This document shows, one piece after another, positions 49,101-60,645 of a DNA stretch of 64,000 nucleotides (position 1 is its first letter; each line of letters begins with the position of its first letter). Position numbers and translations under genes: made by a program. The DNA comes from Cinnamomum chago. Its lineage: Eukaryota > Streptophyta > Magnoliopsida > Laurales > Lauraceae. Location: the NCBI GenBank assembly GCA_038049695.1, contig CP142459.1, positions 66,704,001-66,768,000 on the forward strand, given 5' to 3'. Below the pieces are notes generated by a model. The model was not told the DNA's origin, did not search any database, and was given only the letters and a program-made list of their open reading frames with translations.

Positions 49101-52100
49101 GCATGCTAGAACTCCTGAAAATCAAGTTCCGTATTCTGTTGTGAGTAATTTAGGAACTCAGAGAACCGTAAATGATAGAAAATTGAAGTCCCCTAGAACA
49201 AAGAAGGTGATATATGTGAAGCGTAAGTCGAACCAGTTGGTTGCAGCTCCCAGACCTGAAATTCGTGATTCAGCTGTCCCCATTACAGAGAAGACTCATG
49301 CAGTCTACTTCAAGAGGAGAAAGAATCAGCTTGTTCGGAACATTGCATCATTAAAAAGTCAAGCCAAGCAATTCATAGCTATCCCTGATGATGGTTCCAA
49401 TTCAGAGGGGCAAAGTGCACCTGAGATCTCCACCTTGAAATGCAGCAGGGGTTCAAGTAAGAGATTGCTTGATAAAGGTCTCTGTCTAAATGCAAATGCT
49501 TATTTATTTAAGGTTTCTTTGTTGTGATGTACCACTGCCTTTTCTTTCTTACTCAGGATGTGCATTTGAGAGCATGTTTATTATTCGATGGGAAAACTTC
49601 TTGGTTGGTTTTTTGCAGAAATCTACTAAAAATTGAACTGGATAGCCGTACTCATGAGAAAAGTGATGCATATTTGTATATAACACCTGTTTTGTTCAAG
49701 CTTGATCCCTGTTAAGCCTGCCTATCTGGTGTCATTGACTTTAGATGGTTGCTGCATAGAAAATTTTGTTATTTAATAGAAGGCCAACGAAATTGCTGTT
49801 ATAGTATTTTGAAAAAATCTAGTGGAAAAACATTAAAAAAAAAGAACTTGAAGTGAACTGGATAGCCCTATTTCTAAGAGAATGACAGCATATTGTAACT
49901 TTTCACATGTAACATTTGATATGTTCAAGCTGGCTCCCTGTAAAGCATGTCAATGACACTGAAAACCGTCTTCTCATGTACTTGTTGCCATTGTCCGAAT
50001 CTCTTTTAGATTGCTGAAGTTAATGTAACTAGTGTCTTCTCACATGGTTTGTTTTTGCATCGAATTCCACAATCAGTAGTGCTATTGATTACTGAGCTGA
50101 CTGCTGTTTCAGTTTCAATCACTTCAATTTTGGATCTTTGAACTGTAGTATTGTTATAGATCTACTCAGGTAGATGTTTTTGTTTTCCTATTAACTTCAT
50201 TTTTTTTTTGTCTGCAGGTTTAGAGAAGACATGTAAAGCTTCAAAGTTCTCTTTGGTATGGACGCTGAGTGGGTCAAAGTCACATCACAAAGACAATGCT
50301 TTAATGCAGCGGCGGAAGGTTTTACCATGCCTCTTTCCATGGAAGAGAACAACATATCGAAGAAGTTCCATTAGTAATATCATACCTGTCTTAAATAAGA
50401 GTTCTTCATCACTGATAAAGTACAGTTGTTTTTTAATGCTTTTTTTGCTTCCTTACTCTTGTGTCTGTTTAGTATCTAATCGGCTGTGTCTTTACTTTCG
50501 GTAGGAAACTGAAACTTTCACAGCAGAGAGACACAGTGTACACAAGGTCAACGAGTGGATTTTCATTAAGGAAATCCAGAGTATTAAGTATTGGTGGGTC
50601 TAGTCTGAAATGGTCAAAATCCATCGAGCGTCGCTCAAAAAAGGCTAGTGAGGTGGGCAGGATAAGACAAACACCATTTTCTAACTGTTGTATTTGAAAC
50701 CTATTTTATTGGCAAAATTTTGCTGGGGTTACTTTTTTGTTTCTAACTGATCGAACCTCCATTTCTTATGTTCTCGGTGCTGCCACTTCCTAATATTTTA
50801 TAGAAGATGTGCTTGGCATGCTTGCATCCATGCCCTTCTTAGAACATACTAGCCTACTGTTGTAGCAGGCACACAGCAATCGTCATCTTAACCAGTGAAA
50901 TCCAATTGTACCTTTAATATCATAGCTCCAGCATTTGTTCTTAACAAAGCATCAAAATATTCGAAGGTGCTTAACTATTAATGTATCTATAGGTGCTCGG
51001 AGATCATATTGTTTAACATGCTTGAAATATTTGAGAAATGTTCTTCAAATCATAGTTTTTTTATCAAGTTTTTTTTTGTGATATATCCCATTTGCATTGA
51101 CACATTATTACAAATTATACTGCATAAACTGGTGCATGCTAGTACGTATGATGTTTTGCTTTCACTTGATCATAAGACTGTTAGTTTGAGCAAAAATTCC
51201 TTGGACTTGTTCTATTTAACCTATTGCTTGGTCTTGGTGAACTTTCCTTCACTTTGAGAAAGGAAATTGAGTTATAGTTTCTAACTTTCTTTCCTTTCAT
51301 GAAAGCAGTCACGTTCAGACTTCTGAGTTAGCTTAGTTTAGTTTATTATAGATAGACAGGTTAATTTATTTGTCATGACTACCATATATATTCATGAACA
51401 ACCATTCAAAAAAATAAAATAAAAATAAATATATATATATAGCAAGGCTCTCCTAAGCTAAAGCTTACCTTATCCTAAGCTGGAATAGTGCTGGTCCCAC
51501 AAATCAAAGTCGATTATATCTGTTTTTTGCATGATGGAATTGGAAAATCCAGTTCTTATTGGATTTATCTTGATTTTGGAGATGATCCGTAAGCTAACGC
51601 TTCTGGGGCCTTCCATCGGTCCATCCATATGGACCAAACACACGACCCTCCTAAATTGCATATGTCCACCAACTTTTGGTTAGATCCGAATTTATTAGAC
51701 CGTTGGATCAACTATGTACCAATCCGAATGGATTGCAGACCATTAAACTTTTGGTGCCCAGATTGAGATGATAGAAACCATGGTTGGGAATGATTTTTTA
51801 CAGAGAGGAAGGTCCTAGGGAGTCCTTGAAATTCCCCCCATCCCCATCGCCACGTGGGTCGGCCCCACCACACAATTGAGGAGGGTCTATATATATATAT
51901 TCATGAACAAAGTAGACAAAGCAGCATCTTAGTCGTTGAGTCAGATGTTGAGGGTTACAATGGCATGTGGGTACATCCATGTTACGTAAATGGCATTTGC
52001 AATTGGGTGGAGAGAAAAACAGATGGTAGAGATCTCTAGTTGTCTATAAATTCCGTTTCAGAAATAATCTATAGGATGTTGCAGGGGTAAACAGTTGGCT

Positions 52101-55100
52101 CATTCTTTTATGGATGTTGCTGATTAGATACAAACCACAATATGGGACATGGATAAAGTTTTGGGGAGATTGCCGGTGATATCACGCTAGCAAAAGACGC
52201 CTCATTTTTTTTTTTTTTTGAATAATGCAAAAGACGCCTCTTGTATTTGAAGAATGAGAATATTCTGTTATTCTTCTTCTCCACTAATTTTTAGGAAGAA
52301 AAGTTAAAGCATATAACTGCCTACTTTCTCTCTTTATAAAAAAAAGAAAAGAAAAGCAATTACTCGCATCATTCTTTCCCTCATTTTCCTCCTACTTACT
52401 TCACGATAAGGCTATTGTTTAATACTTCCCTAAATTCTCCTTCTCAATGGGCTATCTTATTTTTGTGATTTAATCAATGACCGTTAATGGTTTGATTGGT
52501 GTTAAATTAATGTTGATTCATGGGGTTAATTATTGCTTCCATCATAACATGGCAACAATAGAAATCCATCAGTGGGGCCCTCTTATTTTTTTTTGGATTG
52601 AATTCAATGATAATTAATGGTTGGATTGGTGTCAAATTGGAAATAATGCCAATTCATAGGGATAGGTGAATGTGAAAGGCTCAAATTTATACATAGATTG
52701 GTGTCAAATTGGAAATAATGCCAATTCATGGGGTAGGTAATCTAGAGGGCTTGGCTTTATTCAAAGGTGTGCCCCACTACAAAAAAATAAAGAAGGGCAA
52801 AAGGACATAAGTGAAATAACATGATATCATATGCACGTCCCATTCTCTCTCTCTCTCAATCTCCTAATTCATAGCTTGAGATCCTATTTTCTCTCCTACA
52901 ACCCTCTCCAAAAAAGGTGAGGAAATGAAAGGAATTGAAATGGAGTGCTTCCAACAAGAAGCTTGCGTTTCATTGGATATTAGTTTTTGCCCCCTTTTTA
53001 AACTTGTGGACCAAAGATGAAGGGGTTAGAGGTATTAGATTGACTTCAAATTTGATATGTAAGTTGGCCCCACTTGGATCTTTCAGTCCCCCTTGTCCCA
53101 TGACCAGTGGGGTCTCACAGTGGGCCCTAATAGGCGTCCGCACCGTAAACTGTAAGGACGGTCCTTACAGGACCGCCTCTCATATATATATATATATGTA
53201 TGTATGTATAACTATTCCCATTACTCGTGTAGGTATCAGCTAACCTTTTCACATTGGTGTTGAACGATCTTCATCGAGTGGGGAGCACTTGATCTTTGGT
53301 ACATCTTCAAGAATCAATATTAGATGTCTGAAAAAGGACATGTTTTCTTGATGTAGTGGATTGGGTTACAAGGATTTTCCCAATCGTAGGCACCTCTAAG
53401 CTAAGCTTAGCGCAGACACTTTCAAGGTTTCTATCTCAAAGAAAGGAAATTTTCAAATACTATTGAAGATTATTTTAAGAATAAGGGTCCTTAAATAAAA
53501 AATTCATTTGATATGGTTTGGACACCAACACAGGCCAACAATGGCACCATTGGGGAAAAGTTTTCTCTATACGGGTTGATGGCCCACCAAGGAGAAAGGG
53601 TAGGCCGAAGAGGATCTGGATGGAAGTAGTAAGAATATATCTGAGTAAATGCAACCTATGAGGATTCCGCTTACAGTAAATCGCAATGGAGAAATAGAAT
53701 TCATGTAGGCAACCCCGACATACTTGGGACAAGGCTTTATGATGATGATGAGGGGTCCTTAAAGGGCCTACTGGACATCCAAAGAAGGAAGTTTCCTTTG
53801 ACACACGGATTTTCTTTCCTTTCATAAATACATTCATTGAACTTAGAATTGAAGAAAAATAGAAAGACTAAAAAAGAATGATACATAGAGGGAGAAGACT
53901 AAAATATGGATATATAACGTGACTTGAACCCACAACGACAAAGTTGCAATAATGAGTACTTTCCACACTTTCCACTGTCTGACAGGCTCTTGTCACTAAA
54001 ATAAAATTATTGCTAAAGGAAATAACAATCCACAACCTTGGATTATATTTCTCATTTGGGAGGCATGGTCATCTTCTCATTATACAGATGTGCCTGTTAG
54101 GCCAACCATGGGACTTGGACTTGTGCCCAATAGACCTAGGCATGGCCCATGGAACTTGGGCTAGATTTGGCCCATATTTGAAAGCCTATTATGTTGCACC
54201 CGCTCTTGGCTGCATCATTTCTGCCATGTTGTTCTACAATCTGTGTGGCACAACCCAGAGGGTGTGTCTATTTGCAGAGGCTAAGAGTTGTACTGCAGTT
54301 TTGGATGAAATTATTTCAATCAACACTCTTTAGGAGATGGAAGCATAAGGTGGTCATTGTGAATGGATTGTATTTTGTGTCTTCAGGATCATACCTTTTG
54401 TTCGATTGTTCCTTTGCTAGAAAAGATTGTAGTTACATTTGCTATTTGCTTGGAAAGTTGGAATATGTTGAGTTATGCTGAAGACAGTTATGGAGCTATT
54501 AGAACATTGGAGATTCGTGTTTCCTTCTTGATAAGCTTCTATTCTATGGGGTTGTTCCTCTATTGCAATCTCATGGTCACCTTGGCTGGAAAGAAATCAA
54601 AGAAGGTTTCTAAGATACGGTACAAACTTCTGATGAAGTAGAGACAAAGGCACAAATGAGGGTAATATCTTGGGCTTTAGCCCCAAAACAATTTGGTGGA
54701 CTATTTGCTTCTTAGCTTTGCAACCTATCTGTGGATTTGGCCCAGGAAACCGCAAAACAGAATTCATGTAGCTGACCCAACATAGTTGGGACAAGGTTCT
54801 GATGATAATGAGATGCTGGCTTGAGGAGTTGCAGCCTCATTTTTTAAGGCTGTTGGTTTGTACTATATTGTGTGTTTTCTTGTGATGTATTTGTGATTTT
54901 TGGTTCTTGTGGTTTTTCTTTGTTGCTGTGTGTGGAGGGGATGGGGTGGGCTTGGTGAATTATGTGGGTCTCACAAGGATAGAGATTTTATGATTGCAAG
55001 ATTGATGCGCTGCTGTCATAAAAAAAAGATTGATGCACTGCTGAAATGTAATGCATAGCAGAGAGTGCTAATTACTTTTTTCCCTGTTAGACTGTGTTTT

Positions 55101-58007
55101 CAAACTGATTCTTATTCTGGAATATAGGAAGCAACACTAGCAGTTGCTGCGGCAGAGAGGAAGAAAAGAGAACAGAAGCGAGCTGCTTCTACTGCCAAGG
55201 TGAAGGATGGAAACCCTTGCATTCGTAAATCAGCTAATGGTATTGAACTACAGCCAGGTAAAGTCCTTTTTGCAGTCTTTGTGTGACAAAAACATTTTCA
55301 GGTTTAATCATTTGAGAACTGTTATTACTGTGAACATAACGGAATATTGAGTATCATATTTATTATGTAATTGACATGTACAAGTTTATAAGCATTATAG
55401 TTCTTCACTTCTTCTTAAGTATGCAGAATATAATGGATTTTAGATTATTTGGCTGCAGGAGAACGCATTTTCTGTGTCGGTTCGGTTAGATACAAGATGG
55501 ATTCATCTAAGAGGACACTCTTGAGAATCCCAGGTAGTGTGATGTTGTACCACTGCACTTCTTTAAACTTATATATGGTGTAGCAAATGCCATCTATGTA
55601 GTTTTGCTTGTTGCTGCATGTCTATCAATGTCTAAAATAATTCTCAAAATTTTTCATGAAATTCAATCTTAGAGACCATATGTGTCCCTTATAATCTGTG
55701 GCTTTGTTTTAGCACAATTCCGTTTCGTTATAGATTTTTGTTTGAAATCCATTGTTCGGTGATCTGGAATGCTGATCTGATGAGATATGTGGAATATGGA
55801 TGATGTAAAAAAACCTGCCACATTGGAAAACCCTACCCTCCAGGCTGGTGCTATGATTATGTTTTTTTGGGTAGGCCTCCACACTGGCTGGCATGACTGA
55901 CTTCCAACAGGTTGAGTGGGGCTCGAACTTTAACACTTCAACGGGAGTGGCTGTCCCCACTGCCATTTCTACCTACTATTTGTAGGCCACTACTCGGAGT
56001 TATGTTCTTTAAATCTTGGATGATTTTGGGACTTCATCCGCTGGTGCTGGGGGATTTCTGACCCATTGTTTTAACGTCAATGGAAATGGGAGGATGACAA
56101 ACTGTATATTTGCTGCAGCTGAGGTCCCTGCAATTCCTTTTTAGAAATAACCTTTTATATTAGCCAACATTTCATTTTATGTTGGTAGGAGACGATAATT
56201 AAGTTTGCATATGCATCTCTGTTAAGTTAGCATGTGCATCTTTGACTTTGACTTTGAATTTGACATTTAACAATATCCTTGTGCCATTACAGATGAGGAA
56301 TCATCATCTACTGTTAAACTCCAATCAGAAAAAAGCACCCGGATATCGTTTGTTCCAAGGAGATTGTTGATTGGCAATGATGAGTACGTAGACATCTTTT
56401 TTGTTCTTTACTTTAAATGCAGGTCACCTTTAGTCTTCCCCATTTCTGTTGCAAATTGCAAGCTCTTTAGGAATTTGCTGATGGTTTATGCGAGTGAAAT
56501 TATCTAACAATTATTAACGAGTTTGACGTTTATTCTCAATATATGAACAGATACATTCGTATTGGTAATGGTAACCAGCTTGTTAGAGATCCCAAAAGAC
56601 TAACTCGTATTTTGGCAAGTGAGAAAATTCGATGGAGTTTACACACTGCTCGATTACGCATAGCCAAAAAGCAGCAATACTGCCAGTTTTTCACACGATT
56701 TGGGAAGTGCAATAAAGATGATGGAAAATGCCCTTATATCCATGACCCTACTAAGGTTGCTGTCTGCACAAAGTTTCTGAAAGGTCGATGCTCCAGTAGT
56801 AATTGCAAGTTGACTCATAAGGTTTAGTACATTTCAACCGATTAATACTCATACTCCATTTGTGTGTTTGTTGATTTTTTTTATTTTTTCGTTTTCATTC
56901 TAAAATTCCCATTTCTCATATAGGTTATTCCTGAAAGAATGCCAGATTGTTCTTATTTCTTGAAAGGTAAAACTGTCTACCCTTTTAGCCCTCGGACCTG
57001 GTGAGACGATTTTCCGTAAAATGTCTGCTAATAGGAGGACACATTTGTGACATTTTCTTTACAGGATTGTGCACAAATGGGAAATGTCCATATCGTCATG
57101 TGAATGTAAACTCCAATGCTTCTGTTTGTGAAGGTTTTCTAAGGGGTTATTGTGCTGATGGGGATGAGGTATTGCTCTATACTTTTTAATACAGTACTTT
57201 TGTAACTTTTGACTTGCTAGGGAAGTGGGATTAATGCTTTTTATTTATTCCTGTTTTTTGAGGGTCATGGTTCATATGATTGTTCCTCTTGGCGAGGCAA
57301 CGCTCAGAAATCACAAACACTGTTAGAAGGTTTCCAGAAAATTGAAGAGTTTACTGATTTTGTGGATGGATATGGTGGTTATTACAAGTCTCAATTTCAA
57401 AGAAATTCTGAGTTCTTGGGTGACTCTAAGGACGTGTTTGTGCACGAGCTGTGGAAGAGTAAATACATCCAACATGGGAGATGGGAAATCCGGATCCTCA
57501 AAAGTGAGGAAAGGAAGACATAAACTGCCCTTTCATTTGAGGAATGGCCGCTGCACCGAACACATAAACGAGGAAGACTCTGGAAAAAACTGGTCTCGGT
57601 CGATTTGCATGATCGTCAATTCTCCTTTTACAAATCCAATTACTAGCCTGCAGATTTTCAGAGTTTGGGTTGAAGAGAGCCATCAAATTCTTAGCTCCTG
57701 AAGAAGGGATGTCTGGAAAGCAAAAGAACTCTAGAAAACCCAATAATATGGATGAGAAGTCAGAGCATGCAACTAGAATTTTCATCGAGAGCCCAGGAGT
57801 CCAGTAGTCCAAAATTCCGGAGATGTCGGGGGGTGAAGGGGGGAAGTAGTATTTATAAGCATGGGGACGGCGTCTAGGCTGTGGCTTAGAGTATGTCCAG
57901 GGGTTGAATAACCCATTTGCTGTGGCCCACTGATGAAAAATCCCTTCAATTTGAACTTTTCTCCCTTCAGGGTCTAACATGCGCCTGCTTCCAGATTGTT
58001 TTCTGGA

Positions 58008-58066
<59 letters not shown>

Positions 58067-58629
58067 ACACTTGCAGTGCCATAAGAAGCACAGTTATGTC
58101 TGTCCTCTATTTCACACACACACACACACACATACTTATTTCTCTTATGAAGCTGATGGTATTTCTCTTATGAAGTTGATGGTCTGTTTCTTTCCATATG
58201 CAGTGCCATAAGAAGCACAGTTATGTCTGTCCTGTATTTGAAGCAAATGGAATGTGTCCACAAGGGTCAGCATGCAAGCTTCATCATCCAAACACTGGAA
58301 ACAAAAGCAGGAAACGAAAACGGTTGAAAGATGAAAGAAACACCAGGCGTCGTTACTTTGGTTCAGTTGGGTTGATTGATGCTGGTGAGTCTGAAGCAAA
58401 GGCTTCTGACGATCACATTGCAGAGCAGAGTGGGGACATTTTCTTCTGTGATGGACGATATGCTGATTACATCGGCCTTTATTTTTCCGATGAAGAATCG
58501 AGAGAAATTAATCATATGATGGATACAACAGACCTGTGCGAAGGTGAACCTTCAGAGAGTCTTGATTCACCTAATAAACCAGTCCATTTCAAGAGTATAT
58601 CCCAGCATGATGAAGACATCCTATGCTAA
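46192..58629 (+). CDS. CCCH zinc finger protein, SOP1/ZC3H3-like, five fingers
   Basis: Ten exons: 46192-49477, 50218-50419, 50505-50652, 55128-55257, 55459-55533, 56293-56383, 56551-56821, 56924-56966, 57065-57168, 58204-58629 (4,776 bases, 1,591 residues). All junctions are GT-AG and keep frame. The N terminus is low-complexity, with a His-Pro run at about residues 40-72 and a nine-residue duplication FSDDRVKKV at 47263-47316. The C terminus has five CCCH fingers: C1355/C1364/C1371/H1375 (x8-x6-x3), C1383/C1391/C1396/H1400 (x7-x4-x3), C1410/C1418/C1423/H1427, C1437/C1445/C1451/H1455 (x7-x5-x3) and C1459/C1468/C1474/H1478 (x8-x5-x3). Five clustered fingers and a basic segment before them (KRLTRILASEKIRWSLHTAR) match the ZC3H3 group, whose plant member SOP1 works with the nuclear exosome; animal ZC3H3 acts in polyadenylation and mRNA export. 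A nuclear RNA role is inferred from the family. Finger 4 is split by the last intron, which contains a duplicate of the exon 10 start. Intron 3 is 4.5 kb and full of retroelements. Confidence 0.9.
51402..51892. repeat. 491-base insertion flanked by 18-base direct repeats
   Basis: ATATATATTCATGAACAA occurs exactly at 51384-51401 and 51893-51910, with 491 bases between. The interior starts with an A/T-rich run, contains no coding sequence and has no obvious terminal inverted repeats. It lies in intron 3 of the CCCH gene. The element type is not recognised. Confidence 0.55.
52624..52729. repeat. Direct repeat with 72-base period
   Basis: The 34-base word starting GATTGGTGTCAAATTGG and ending AATTCAT occurs at 52624-52657 and 52696-52729, in intron 3 of the CCCH gene. 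A more diverged related word (GATTGGTGTTAAATTAATG) lies at about 52495-52513. Confidence 0.85.
53496..53752 (+). mobile_element. RTE-type LINE 3' end with 11-base target duplication
   Basis: A 257-base 5'-truncated RTE insertion in CCCH intron 3. It reads GTTGATGGCCCACCAAGG, then AGGATCTGGATGGAAGTAGT, GAATTCATGTAGGC and TTGGGACAAGGC followed by a GATGATGATG tail, the typical end of plant RTE ORFs and 3' tails. GGGTCCTTAAA is present on both sides (53485-53495 and 53753-53763). It is the best-defined RTE copy in the window. Confidence 0.8.
53900..53996 (-). repeat. tRNA-derived SINE-like piece
   Basis: On the minus strand it has GTCAGACAGTGG (A-box-like) and GTGGGTTCAAGTCACG (good B box), with CATTATTGCAACTTT between them, as in the related copy at 440-535. 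Its 3' border is not clear and may reach about 53820. Confidence 0.5.
54745..54811 (+). mobile_element. RTE-type LINE tail
   Basis: GAATTCATGTAGCTGACCC, then AACATAGTTGGGACAAGG and TTCTGATGATAATGAGATG give the RTE ending seen at 53496. Only about 70 bases are recognisable, also in CCCH intron 3. Confidence 0.5.
57263..57523 (+). other. Phase-compatible open stretch in the last CCCH intron
   Basis: After a pyrimidine-rich tract ending TTTTTTGAG, an open frame of 86 codons runs to a TAA at 57521-57523. Its start is in phase 0, the same phase in which exon 9 ends, so it could be read as an alternative terminal exon. It includes SYDCSSWRGNAQKSQ, FQKIEEFTDFVDGYGGYY and DVFVHELWKSKYI. If used, it would remove the second half of finger 4 and all of finger 5. 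I do not recognise the sequence; it may instead be a captured gene fragment or chance. Confidence 0.3.
58019..58135. repeat. CT and CA microsatellites around a duplicated exon start
   Basis: A CT run (about 58009-58026) passes into a CA run (58027-58064). A second CA run lies at 58113-58131. Between them, 58072-58112 copies the acceptor and first bases of exon 10 (58199-58239) with one mismatch in 41 bases. A 23-base tandem repeat (ATTTCTCTTATGAAG...) follows at 58138-58183. Confidence 0.9.
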
Positions 58630-60539
58630 CCTCGTGTTTGAAGTTAATCTGTTGTTTTCATCGATGATACTTATACACCTCCATTTTCCTTGCCAATTCC
58701 TTGGGTCAATATAAAGGACCACTCCCAGGTGTTGCAAGGAAGGACAGATGAGAACAGTACTTGGCCCCATTCCCTGAGTTTTGGTAGGAGAGTTGTGGAA
58801 GCAAGAGTGTGTTCCGTGAGTTCTGGTGAGGGTGTTGTATAGATGGGAGAGTTGTACCGACTGGATTGATTGGCTAACCCTTTGTTTCCAAACTGAAAGC
58901 ATAAGGAAGAGGATGGTCTTCCATCCTTTGATGTAACTCTATGATGTAAAACACCATTTTTGAACAGAGTATAGAAAATGGTTGTTTGGTGTATTATTTA
59001 TTCAGGTGAGTTTGTAATGCAAGATTGATTTGGAACTGAGTATTACCTCATTATTTTGTTACTATTGAAAGATTAGCAGTTTCTTTACATCATTCTTTTC
59101 TAATAGTCTGCTTCAATCTTGTGCTCCATTTTCTCTTGTTACTATTGGGTCTAGATTGGTTAGACAATGGACAGAATGCCAGATGCAATGGTGGTTTGAT
59201 GTATTATTTATTCAGGTGAGTTTGTCAAGCAAGATTGATTTGGAACCGAGTGTTACCTCATTATTCTGTTGTCATTGAAAGATTAGCAGTTTCTGACGTC
59301 ATTCTTTTAGTAGCCTGCATCAATCTTGTGCTCAATTTCCTCTTGTTACTTAGTGGATCTAGAATGGTTCAACTATGGGCAGAATGACAGAAACAAACTA
59401 GCAAGCTTAGGCTATTGGCATTAAAAAACATGCTGATGATGAGAGATTCCTTAGCTTGGCATGAAATTTCTCTATAAAGTTAAAGTTTGGATCCCAATAT
59501 TCATGCATCCCCTGTAGCACCTCAATAGATAAGGTTTGCTTTTCACATCACTTTCATTATCCTCTTCAAGAGGATGAGATTACCTACTACCTACCATTAG
59601 AAAACCAAGGTAGGAGAACTCGGTCAGCTGATTCTTCCGAGTCATCTTGTTGATAAAAGACCTAGTCAAATATAGGAGAAATTCTTAACAATTTGAAAGG
59701 CGGATTTGATTTTAGACAACTGATGTTTATTTCTAAGTAATTAATGCTTGATGGTTGGTGTTAGAATTTAAAAATGATTAATTGTGTAATTCAATTTGAT
59801 CTTTTACAATTCAATGTTTGTACTCAAAATTATGTAATATGCAAGACTTCTTTCCCTCTTTTTTTAATTATTGTATTTTTCTTTCATGTATAAATTTATT
59901 ATCATTAATACATGTATATCTAAATTTTATAAGTATTTTATCTATTTTTAAATAATTTGTTTTTTTAAAAAGTGACTCTGGATGAGTCTAGTTCTAGTCA
60001 CGACTTCTCCAACCTTTTAGAAAACAATAGGGGTGACTTTGAAAAGCAGAAAAATTAAAACAAAAACTATTTTCCTTGTTTTTTTTTTCTTTTTTACTTT
60101 TTCGGTGACTCAAGAAAAGTTAAAGAGGCTCCACAATGGGGCTTGCCTATTTTAAAATCTAAAATATTTAAAATGAATACTTTTATGGGATATATGCTAA
60201 AACTTCACTATTATCATATGTTGGCCCATTAATACATGGCATACTTGAATAAAATAAAATTATTCATTATATCTATGGTGGGCCCATCTATAGAAAATGG
60301 TAAAATCTCATTCTAATATGATTTGGGCCCATCACTATAAGATTGATCAACTAAACTATAAGACATTTAGAATGAAATATTATACAAAATTGATGTGCCT
60401 CATACTTTGATCCCTTTGATGGCATGCAAATCTTCAATCGAACTAAAATATAAATAAATCTCTCTCTGAATTTTTTATTTCAAAAAACCCCAGGTCAGAA
60501 TCTAATAATCTACAAATTAATCCACCGCGCAGGGATGCC
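58630..60539. other. Intergenic region between the CCCH and SAC genes
   Basis: It holds the 3' end of the CCCH transcription unit, a 210-base tandem duplication (58980-59396) and then AT-rich DNA up to the SAC promoter. No supported gene was found. Confidence 0.6.
58980..59396. repeat. 210-base tandem duplication
   Basis: Two adjacent units (about 58980-59189 and 59190-59396) share GTATTATTTATTCAGGTGAG, GCAAGATTGATTTGGAAC, GAAAGATTAGCAGTTTCT and CTTGTGCTC in order, with roughly 85-90 percent identity by eye. It sits in the 3' flank of the CCCH gene. Confidence 0.85.
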
Positions 60540-60547
60540 TATATAAA
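60540..60547 (+). promoter_or_regulatory. TATA box of the SAC phosphatase gene
   Basis: TATATAAA lies 106 bases upstream of the ATG at 60646, after a GC-richer patch (CCACCGCGCAGGGATGCC). The leader would be about 75 bases. Confidence 0.7.
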
Positions 60548-60645
60548 CCGTCACAGTTCCCTCTCTCATACTATCAAATCAGGAGGGAAAGAACAAGGGT
60601 TAGAGAGCATTCCAAGCTCTTCCAATCTCGAATCGGACGATTTCC

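Noticed and set aside
54010-54640. Overlapping open frames in CCCH intron 3 that look partly gene-like
   Set aside because: Frames are broken by stops and carry no recognisable motif; the region is surrounded by retroelement pieces.
57498-58064. 188-codon open frame on the minus strand
   Set aside because: It starts in the CA/CT microsatellite, which keeps frames open artificially, and has no recognisable domain.
58019-58064. CA/CT runs considered as a CRISPR-like or satellite array
   Set aside because: They are simple dinucleotide microsatellites with no spacers; CRISPR arrays are not expected in a plant nuclear genome.
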